Of a stretch of DNA of 5,070 nt, positions 1 through 4,524 are shown piece by piece. The DNA is from Methanomicrobiales archaeon (GTDB taxonomy: Archaea > Halobacteriota > Methanomicrobia > Methanomicrobiales > Methanospirillaceae), in assembly GCA_012798365.1 (NCBI GenBank), contig JAAZNH010000085.1, positions 1 to 5,070 of the forward strand, written 5' to 3'. Position 1 is the stretch's first letter; every line of letters starts with the position of its first letter. A model generated the notes under the pieces. It was not told the DNA's origin. It worked only from the letters and a program-made list of their open reading frames with translations, and ran no database searches. The position numbers and the translations under genes were made by a program.

Positions 1-21
1 ATTATCCGGAATATCCCACTG

Positions 22-429
22 ATGAGTTTTAAGGAACTATCCCACACGGCCGATGTCAGGATGCGGATCGAAGCACCGGCACTGGATATGCTCTTTTCTG
101 AGGCATTCCTTGCATTGATGCAGACGGTCTTCGGGAGCAACCGGCGCGGCGGGCACCAGAAAACAATCCAGGTTGAAGCCGATGATATCGAGACGCTACT
201 CTTAGACTTCCTCTCAGAAGTGCTGTTTGTCTGCGAAGTTGAAGGCCTTGTGTTTGCATTTGCAAAGGTTACGATATCCGGTCATACTCTCACTGCGGTG
301 CTTGACGGTGAACCGTTTGACCGCTCAAGGCATGCTGCAGGTACGGAAGTGAAGGGGATCTCCTATTCGGGACTTGCCATCACGCATGACACGAACGGTT
401 ATATGGTCGATATCTTATTTGATGTATAA
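22..429 (+). CDS. Archease, RtcB RNA-ligase activating protein
   Basis: Archease is a small cytoplasmic partner that promotes guanylylation and multiple turnover of the RNA ligase RtcB. The 135-residue protein is close to the usual length of about 140. It opens with the family motif HTADV (residues 8-12). It then has the helix LDMLFSEAFLALM, the stretch LLLDFLSEVLFVCEVE (59-74), and the C-terminal block GTEVKGISYSGLAI ending in ILFDV. Asp11, Lys111 and Asp134 fall where archeases carry their conserved acidic and lysine residues. The usual glycine after HTADV is arginine here. The ATG at 22 was chosen because HTAD sits 8 residues in, as is typical. No Shine-Dalgarno site is visible before it, so it may be translationally coupled to an upstream gene outside the window. 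The rtcB gene follows 21 bases downstream, a known pairing that supports the call. Confidence 0.93.
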   Translation: MSFKELSHTADVRMRIEAPALDMLFSEAFLALMQTVFGSNRRGGHQKTIQVEADDIETLLLDFLSEVLFVCEVEGLVFAFAKVTISGHTLTAVLDGEPFDRSRHAAGTEVKGISYSGLAITHDTNGYMVDILFDV

Positions 430-437
430 CGGAAACT

Positions 438-444
438 GAGGTGA
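438..444 (+). promoter_or_regulatory. Shine-Dalgarno site of rtcB
   Basis: GAGGTGA lies 6 bases before the ATG at 451. It is complementary to the 3' end of archaeal 16S rRNA and fixes the rtcB start. It sits in the short spacer after the archease stop, so the two genes are very likely on one transcript. Confidence 0.8.
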
Positions 445-450
445 CTGCAG

Positions 451-1887
451 ATGATCGATGGTGTGAAGCGGGCCGGGACAGATGAATGGGAAATTCCCGT
501 CGGATATATCCCGGGGATGCGTGTACCCGGCCGGTTTTTCCTTTCCGAAGCCCTGGGCGCAATTCTTGAACCGGGAGCAATCCAGCAGCTTGCCAATGTC
601 GCAACCATGCCCGGGATTATTACAAACTCTCTTGGTATGCCGGATATCCACTGGGGGTACGGGTTTCCCATCGGCGGGGTAGCTGCATTCTCCCTTGAGG
701 AGGGAGTTATTTCCCCTGGCGGCGTGGGGTTTGATATTAACTGCGGGGTTCGTCTTCTTACCACACCTCTTACCCGCAACGATGTTGCCGGCCGCAAGGA
801 TCTCATCGATGATCTATTCCGGGCAGTTCCGACCGGTGTGGGCGCGAAGAGTTCATCGCTGAAAGGGTCGGCAAAATCGCTTGAGGAAATGATGAATACC
901 GGCGCACGCTGGGCGGTCGAGAACGGTTTTGGCGTCCCCCGCGATCTTATCCGGTGTGAAGACAGCGGCTGCATGAAAGCAGCAGACAGCAGTGCAGTAT
1001 CAGCAAAAGCCCGGCAGCGGGGCATACCGCAGGGGGGTACCCTGGGTTCCGGTAATCATTTTCTCGAAATCCAGGTGGTAGCGGAGATTTTTGATGCACC
1101 CGCCGCAAAGACATTCGGTCTTACCCAGGGCCAGGTCTGCTGCATGATTCACTGCGGTTCGCGCGGGCTGGGTCACCAGGTTTGCACGGATCACCTCAAA
1201 ATCCTGGAAGGCGCCATGAAGAAATATCATATTTCCCTGCCGGACCGCCAGCTTGCCTGCGCGCCCCTCCAGTCCCCGGAAGGGAAGGCCTATTTCGGCG
1301 CCATGGCTGCGTCAGCGAATTATGCATGGGCGAACCGCCAGATTATCATGCATACCGTGCGGCAGGTTCTCTCCAAAAAGTTCAACATTGACTATGATGA
1401 CATGCCGCTTGTCTACGATGTTGCGCATAATGTTGCCAAGATCGAAGAGCACATTGTCGGGACAACCCGGGAAAAGGTCTGCGTTCACCGCAAGGGTGCC
1501 ACCCGGGCATTTGGCCCAGGCTCTCCGGACCTCCCGCAGGAACTCACCGCAATTGGCCAACCAGTTATCATCCCCGGCAGTATGGGGACCTCATCCTATG
1601 TTCTCTGCGGGACGGCAACAGCTATGGAACGGACTTTTGGCAGCACGTGTCACGGGGCGGGCCGGGTTATGAGCCGCACCCAGGCCAAGAAGCGGCTGAG
1701 TGGAAAAGAGGTTGCCGCACACCTGGCAAAAGAAGGGATCATTGTCCGCGCTCCCCATGAGAATGCCATTGCCGATGAAGCCCCGGATGTATACAAACCC
1801 AGCGACGAGGTTGTCGGTGTTGTCCATAATGTTGGCATCTCCCGGCTTGTTGCCCGGCTTGTTCCGGTCGGGGTGATCAAGGGGTGA
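451..1887 (+). CDS. rtcB: RNA-splicing ligase RtcB (3'-phosphate/5'-hydroxyl RNA ligase)
   Basis: RtcB joins RNA ends with 2',3'-cyclic phosphate or 3'-phosphate to 5'-OH ends, using GTP and Mn2+. In archaea it ligates tRNA exons after intron removal. The 478-residue length is normal. Motifs in order are PDIHWGYGFPIGG (64-76), GGVGFDINCGVR (90-101), GTLGSGNHFLEIQ (196-208), MIHCGSRGLGHQ (232-243), YDVAHNVAKIEEH (322-334), VHRKGATRAFGPG (345-357), IIPGSMGTSSYV (373-384) and the HGAGR motif (401-405). Compared with the Pyrococcus horikoshii enzyme, the metal ligands appear as Asp95, Cys98, His203, His234 and His326, and the histidine that takes GMP as His401. All are present, so the enzyme should be active. 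There is no intein, although one is known in the P. horikoshii protein. The gene lies 21 bases after archease and overlaps the next gene by 4 bases. Confidence 0.98.
   Translation: MIDGVKRAGTDEWEIPVGYIPGMRVPGRFFLSEALGAILEPGAIQQLANVATMPGIITNSLGMPDIHWGYGFPIGGVAAFSLEEGVISPGGVGFDINCGVRLLTTPLTRNDVAGRKDLIDDLFRAVPTGVGAKSSSLKGSAKSLEEMMNTGARWAVENGFGVPRDLIRCEDSGCMKAADSSAVSAKARQRGIPQGGTLGSGNHFLEIQVVAEIFDAPAAKTFGLTQGQVCCMIHCGSRGLGHQVCTDHLKILEGAMKKYHISLPDRQLACAPLQSPEGKAYFGAMAASANYAWANRQIIMHTVRQVLSKKFNIDYDDMPLVYDVAHNVAKIEEHIVGTTREKVCVHRKGATRAFGPGSPDLPQELTAIGQPVIIPGSMGTSSYVLCGTATAMERTFGSTCHGAGRVMSRTQAKKRLSGKEVAAHLAKEGIIVRAPHENAIADEAPDVYKPSDEVVGVVHNVGISRLVARLVPVGVIKG
1870..1876 (+). promoter_or_regulatory. 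Shine-Dalgarno site supporting the GTG start at 1884
   Basis: GGGGTGA lies within the last codons of rtcB, 7 bases before the GTG at 1884. It supports a GTG start whose bases overlap the rtcB stop (GTGA). The nearby ATG at 1888 is in another reading frame and does not open this gene. Confidence 0.6.
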
Positions 1888-2459
1888 ATGCCCGGGCGGG
1901 TTTTGTCTGGGCAACCCGGCAGCATTTCTGCCGGTTTATCGAAGATTCCGGGATAGGGTGCGAACTTATTACCCCGCATATGCTGGCAGCTCCGTTCTTC
2001 CGGCCAACTCTCTCCTGCCTTATCATCCCCACGGGTTTTGGCAACCCGGCATACTCAAACCTCCTTCCTGCCCTGCGGGCATCATCTGAACGAATCAACC
2101 GGTTTGTGGAGAAGGGTGGCAACCTGCTGGTCTTCGGGGCAGCCGTGGATAACCCGGAAGCGTACGACTGGCTGCCATTCCCGCTCCGGTACTGTCATGA
2201 TCATCACCCGCGGACAATCCGTTTCTCTCCGGAATCAGAGACCCGGACGATCATCGCGGATTACGATGCATCGTGTGTCGAATGTGACGGCACGTTCAGC
2301 GTATTTGAAGCCGATTGCCCGGGACGGTGTGGTGATTCTGCGGTCCTTGTTCAAAAGACTCTTGGGAACGGTACCGTGATAGTCACAACCATCCATGAGT
2401 ATCCTTCACGAACGTTCCTGCAGGATTTCTGCCGGCGTGGGCCGCCGGTAGTATTCTAG
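1884..2459 (+). CDS. Uncharacterised protein with class I glutamine-amidotransferase-like fold, coupled to rtcB
   Basis: I do not recognise a named family for this 191-residue protein. Its layout resembles the amidotransferase-like (flavodoxin-type) fold. A short N-terminal segment ends in CELITPHML, the strand TLSCLIIPTGFGNP (42-55) follows, and the helix SERINRFVEKGGNLLVFGAAV (68-88) leads to the place where the nucleophile elbow would be. A late block, LGNGTVIVTTIHEYPSR (160-176), resembles the final strand and histidine loop of such domains. The elbow reads VFGAA with no cysteine, so glutaminase activity is unlikely and a binding or structural role is more plausible. It has nine cysteines, four of them clustered (131, 134, 145, 149), and the group CHDHH at 104-108. 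No signal peptide or membrane segment is seen. The start is GTG, overlapping the rtcB stop by 4 bases, which implies translational coupling and suggests a role linked to RNA ligation or its regulation. That role is inferred from position only. Confidence 0.75.
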   Translation: MNARAGFVWATRQHFCRFIEDSGIGCELITPHMLAAPFFRPTLSCLIIPTGFGNPAYSNLLPALRASSERINRFVEKGGNLLVFGAAVDNPEAYDWLPFPLRYCHDHHPRTIRFSPESETRTIIADYDASCVECDGTFSVFEADCPGRCGDSAVLVQKTLGNGTVIVTTIHEYPSRTFLQDFCRRGPPVVF

Positions 2460-2480
2460 ATCCGGAACGCTTCGCTGCTG

Positions 2481-2485
2481 TTTTT
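2481..2485 (+). terminator. Possible T-run terminator of the archease-rtcB operon
   Basis: A run of five T lies 22 bases after the stop codon at 2459. Archaeal termination often uses oligo-T tracts without a hairpin, and no convincing stem is seen here. The tract is short and lies close to the TATA candidate of the next gene, so it could equally be part of that promoter region. Confidence 0.25.
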
Positions 2486-2496
2486 ATGCTTTCGGC

Positions 2497-2502
2497 TTTA
2501 TA
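2497..2502 (+). promoter_or_regulatory. Candidate archaeal TATA box of the DUF2111-birA operon
   Basis: TTTATA in the context GGCTTTATACG is the best TATA-like match in the 91-base spacer 2460-2550. Typical archaeal spacing would put the start of transcription near 2525-2528, giving a leader of about 25 bases that includes the Shine-Dalgarno site at 2539. The BRE element upstream is poor. No inverted repeat like the one before bioY is present here. Confidence 0.45.
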
Positions 2503-2538
2503 CGCAATCTTCTTCTAGATAGAGAATCACCAGACTAT

Positions 2539-2543
2539 GAGGT
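2539..2543 (+). promoter_or_regulatory. Shine-Dalgarno site of the DUF2111 gene
   Basis: GAGGT (context TGAGGTAG) lies 7 bases before the ATG at 2551 and supports that start. Confidence 0.6.
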
Positions 2544-2550
2544 AGTTCCG

Positions 2551-2973
2551 ATGCACCAGTACTCCGTATCCTGTAGTGCAGGGGCCGATGATCTCGAACC
2601 CGTTGTCCTTGCAGTCCACGATCTGATCCACCGCCTCCCGGTCACGGCAAAGTCCCGGGATAAAGATGGAATCCGGGTTGAAGAAGGCAGGGTCATAGAC
2701 CGGCATTATAACGGGCCGGTGTTAATCGACGCCATACGGACAAACAAGCTCATCAAGATCACCCCCCAGAGCGGAGCTTACATGGGAATTCCCGTTACCG
2801 TGACCCCCATCCGTGACAAGGACGGGGAAGCAATTGGTGCAATAGGCGTTGTTGACATCACTGGTATCTTCGATCTTGCAACGCTTATGGAACACCAGAC
2901 CGCAATTGTCCGGCAGGTGTGCGGCAGGGATCCCTGCCCGCTTCCGGCGGAACGCATTGAATCCAAGAGGTGA
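2551..2973 (+). CDS. DUF2111 family protein of methanogens
   Basis: The protein has 140 residues. It resembles DUF2111 proteins, a family I know mainly from methanogens and whose function is undescribed. The hallmark stretches are LEPVVLAVHDLIHRLPVTAKS (15-35), GPVLIDAIRTNKLIKITPQSGAYMGIPVTVTPIRD (55-89) and GEAIGAIGVVDITGIFDLATLMEHQ (92-116). The pattern of a strand with PIRD, a turn with DG, then a strand GAIGVVD resembles the end of PAS, GAF or Cache-type sensor domains, so a small-molecule sensing role is possible but unproven. No membrane segment or signal peptide is seen, which points to a cytoplasmic protein. The C-terminal tail after about residue 125 is polar and probably flexible. 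Its stop overlaps the Shine-Dalgarno site of birA, so the two genes are very probably cotranscribed. A link to biotin or carboxylase metabolism would rest only on this position. Confidence 0.85.
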   Translation: MHQYSVSCSAGADDLEPVVLAVHDLIHRLPVTAKSRDKDGIRVEEGRVIDRHYNGPVLIDAIRTNKLIKITPQSGAYMGIPVTVTPIRDKDGEAIGAIGVVDITGIFDLATLMEHQTAIVRQVCGRDPCPLPAERIESKR

Positions 2974-2974
2974 T
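2967..2974 (+). promoter_or_regulatory. Strong Shine-Dalgarno site of birA, overlapping the previous stop codon
   Basis: GAGGTGAT spans the TGA stop of the DUF2111 gene (2971-2973). It is one of the best ribosome-binding sites in the window, and the only in-frame triplet at start-codon distance behind it is ATA at 2978. It therefore decides the birA start and argues against the far upstream TTG at 2849. Confidence 0.65.
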
Positions 2975-2977
2975 AGT

Positions 2978-3958
2978 ATACCTGAATCAGCATTCAAGGT
3001 CCTCGAGATACTCGAGCGCTCCCCTGAACCGATCTCCGGGGAAATTATCAGTAACGAACTGAAGATTACCCGGTCTGCCGTCTGGAAGAATATCAAGGAA
3101 CTCCGCGAGATGGGCTATGAGATCCAGTCCTCCCAGAAAGAAGGGTACCGCCTGGTCAGCTCCAGTAGCCGGTTGTATCCGTATGAGGTCCAGAAAAAAC
3201 TCGGCACCGCGGTGATTGGGAAGAAGATGCGCTATCTGGCCGATACTCCTTCTACCAATATTGTGGGAAAACAGCTCTGTTCTGATGGAAATCTTAAGGA
3301 CCTGCACGGAACGGTCATCATTGCCGAGGAGCAGACCGGCGGAGTCGGGCGGATGGGAAGAGCATGGATCTCCCCTGCGGGAGGGATATGGATCACCATC
3401 ATTCTCAAGCCCCATGTTCCGGTGGACCATATTTTCATGATCACGATGGCCGGCTCCGTTGCCGTTGCCCGTGCAATCCGCAAGGAGTTCGAACTGGGCG
3501 CCCTCATAAAATGGCCTAATGATATCTTCATCGGCAAGAAAAAGATCGGCGGGCTCCTTTTGGAAATGTCGGCAGAAGCAGATAACGTGCACTACTGCCT
3601 CCTGGGTGTCGGGATCGATGTGAATAATCCGGTCAAGGACTTTGCGGCTGACCTGCAGCGTGACATCACCTCCATCAGTGCAGAGGTAGGCCATGATGTT
3701 GACCGGGCCTCGTTCCTGGCAAGAATCTTAAAAGAGTTCGAGAACCGGTTCCAGCTGGTTGAGAGTGGTGAATATGAGGCAATAACCCAGGAATGGAAGA
3801 GCCTCTCGGCAACCCTTGAGAACCGTGTCCTCATCCGCACCCTGAAGAACAGTTTTGAAGGCGAAGCGATCGATATCGATGAATTCGGCGCGCTTATCGT
3901 CAAGAAAGACAACGGCAAACTTGAACGCGTCATAGCCGGTGACTGTACCCACCAGTGA
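2978..3958 (+). CDS. birA: Bifunctional biotin-protein ligase / biotin operon repressor BirA
   Basis: BirA makes biotinyl-AMP from biotin and ATP and transfers biotin to a carrier lysine. In methanogens the known target is the pyruvate carboxylase B subunit. From the start used here the protein has 326 residues, close to E. coli BirA (321). Residues 5-60 form a winged helix-turn-helix (ISNELKITRSAVWKNIKELREMGYEI then GYRL), which marks the DNA-binding class. The catalytic domain has DTPSTN (89-94), the nucleotide loop GGVGRMGRAW (121-130), KWPNDI (178-183, catalytic-type Lys178), KIGGLLLEM (189-197) and GVGIDVNN (210-217). A small C-terminal domain covers about 278-326. The start is unusual: behind the GAGGTGAT site the in-frame triplet is ATA, not ATG. 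Other in-frame choices are TTG at 2957, lying upstream of that site, and TTG at 2849, deep inside the previous gene. The next ATG falls inside the helix-turn-helix and would destroy it. The product is near certain; the start is moderately sure. Confidence 0.93.
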   Translation: MPESAFKVLEILERSPEPISGEIISNELKITRSAVWKNIKELREMGYEIQSSQKEGYRLVSSSSRLYPYEVQKKLGTAVIGKKMRYLADTPSTNIVGKQLCSDGNLKDLHGTVIIAEEQTGGVGRMGRAWISPAGGIWITIILKPHVPVDHIFMITMAGSVAVARAIRKEFELGALIKWPNDIFIGKKKIGGLLLEMSAEADNVHYCLLGVGIDVNNPVKDFAADLQRDITSISAEVGHDVDRASFLARILKEFENRFQLVESGEYEAITQEWKSLSATLENRVLIRTLKNSFEGEAIDIDEFGALIVKKDNGKLERVIAGDCTHQ

Positions 3959-3976
3959 TTTGTGGGAAAAAGACAC

Positions 3977-3984
3977 TTTTTTAT
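3977..3984 (+). promoter_or_regulatory. Candidate TATA box of the bioY operon
   Basis: TTTTTTAT lies 19 bases after the birA stop, preceded by the purine-rich stretch GGGAAAAAGA that could serve as BRE. Usual archaeal spacing would start transcription near 4004-4010, so the bioY mRNA would have a very short leader, consistent with no Shine-Dalgarno site before its ATG. The same T-run could also terminate the birA transcript. Its last two bases are the first two of the inverted-repeat operator. Confidence 0.5.
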
Positions 3985-4016
3985 CGTCAACCATCATTCT
4001 AAATCTAGTTGACGAT
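3983..4016. promoter_or_regulatory. Predicted BirA operator: 9-bp perfect inverted repeat
   Basis: The arms ATCGTCAAC (3983-3991) and GTTGACGAT (4008-4016) are exact reverse complements, separated by a 16-base AT-rich spacer. Known BirA operators are dyads of TTGTnAAC and GTTnACAA with 15 to 18 bases between the arms. Here the inner eight bases read TCGTCAAC and GTTGACGA, differing from TTGTnAAC only at the second base. The site lies between birA and bioY, directly downstream of the TATA-like box, covers the expected transcription start, and its right arm includes the first two bases of the bioY ATG. Binding by BirA there would block transcription. The binding protein is inferred; the dyad is seen directly. 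Confidence 0.75.
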
Positions 4017-4524
4017 GTTTGGAGATATCGAGCGTTCCCGGATTATTGCATACACGGCGGCATTCATTGGTCTCATCGCTCTCGGGAGCTGGATCTCCCT
4101 GCCCCTGGGCAATATTCCGCTTACCCTCCAGACCCTGTTCATTCTCCTTGCCGGTATTATCCTGCACCGCTATGGTGCCCTCCCGGTCCTGTTATACGTG
4201 GTACTGGGTGTGCTTGGGTTGCCCCTGTTCCATAATGGCACGGCCGGTATCGGTGTCCTTCTCGGACCCAGCGGGGGCTATCTTATCGGGTTTATCTTCG
4301 CAGCCCTGGTTGTGGGGTTTTCTTACGAGCATACATCCCGTCTTATCCGGATTGGCGGGATTGTCCTGGGCACGTTTGTAATCTACCTGTTTGGTGTTGC
4401 CTGGCTCATGTATTCGATGAATCTGGGTTTTGTACCGGCAGTAGTAACCGGCGTGCTTCCGTTCCTGCCGGGTGACGCGATCAAGGCTGCTGCTGCCTGC
4501 CTGATTGGTGAGCGGGTTGCATGA
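4015..4524 (+). CDS. bioY: Biotin transporter BioY (ECF S component)
   Basis: BioY is the integral membrane protein that binds biotin and, usually with an ATPase (BioM/EcfA) and a transmembrane partner (BioN/EcfT), imports it. The 169-residue product is mostly hydrophobic, with about six membrane segments. It carries the family motifs IPLTLQTLFILLAG (34-47), GVLGLPLF (65-72), GPSGGYLIGF (84-93) and, near the C-terminus, FLPGDAIKAAAACLI (150-164). The ATG at 4015 gives the usual short N-terminal helix. An in-frame TTG at 4009 would add only two residues and falls inside the operator arm, so it is less likely. No Shine-Dalgarno site is visible, which fits a leaderless or very short-leader mRNA. 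The gene starts within the predicted BirA operator and overlaps the ATPase gene by ATGA. The calls for biotin substrate and repression by BirA support each other. Confidence 0.95.
   Translation: MFGDIERSRIIAYTAAFIGLIALGSWISLPLGNIPLTLQTLFILLAGIILHRYGALPVLLYVVLGVLGLPLFHNGTAGIGVLLGPSGGYLIGFIFAALVVGFSYEHTSRLIRIGGIVLGTFVIYLFGVAWLMYSMNLGFVPAVVTGVLPFLPGDAIKAAAACLIGERVA
4507..4511 (+). promoter_or_regulatory. Shine-Dalgarno site of the ATPase gene, inside bioY
   Basis: GGTGA lies 9 bases before the ATG at 4521, within the last codons of bioY. Together with the ATGA overlap it supports translation coupled to bioY. Confidence 0.45.

Larger units (their letters stand above)
2454..2520 (+). repeat. Two copies of TTCTAGAT bracketing the spacer
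   Basis: The 8-mer TTCTAGAT occurs at 2454-2461, spanning the stop of the preceding gene, and again at 2513-2520, just downstream of the candidate TATA box. Each copy contains the palindrome TCTAGA. The copies start 59 bases apart. It could be a weak regulatory site or chance in an AT-richer spacer. No function is claimed. Confidence 0.25.

Noticed and set aside
399..1025. Open frame of 208 codons on the - strand opposite rtcB
   Set aside because: It lies wholly opposite well-conserved archease/rtcB coding sequence, is rich in Pro, Arg and Ser as expected from antisense of a GC-rich gene, and resembles no known family.
1253..1672. Open frame of 139 codons on the + strand inside rtcB
   Set aside because: It is an out-of-frame shadow of a region with clear RtcB motifs, with no independent start signals.
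1888..1890. ATG immediately after the rtcB stop as start of the third gene
   Set aside because: It is in a different frame from the 191-codon gene. The frame that carries the fold-like sequence opens at GTG 1884, with a well-spaced Shine-Dalgarno site.
2987..3694. Open frame of 235 codons on the - strand opposite birA
   Set aside because: It mirrors the birA frame, which carries all family motifs. The antisense product has no recognisable domain and no promoter or Shine-Dalgarno support.
2849..3958. Longest version of birA starting at TTG 2849
   Set aside because: It would overlap the DUF2111 coding region by 125 bases. The extra residues look like an out-of-frame reading of that gene, and the strong Shine-Dalgarno site at 2967 would be unused.
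3959..4014. Riboswitch in front of bioY
   Set aside because: The spacer is only 56 bases, mostly promoter and dyad. There is no room for a known riboswitch, and the dyad spacer and placement fit a protein operator better than an RNA hairpin.
4009..4524. bioY starting at TTG 4009
   Set aside because: The ATG at 4015 is only two codons further, is a better start codon and fits the family N-terminus; the TTG lies inside the operator arm.
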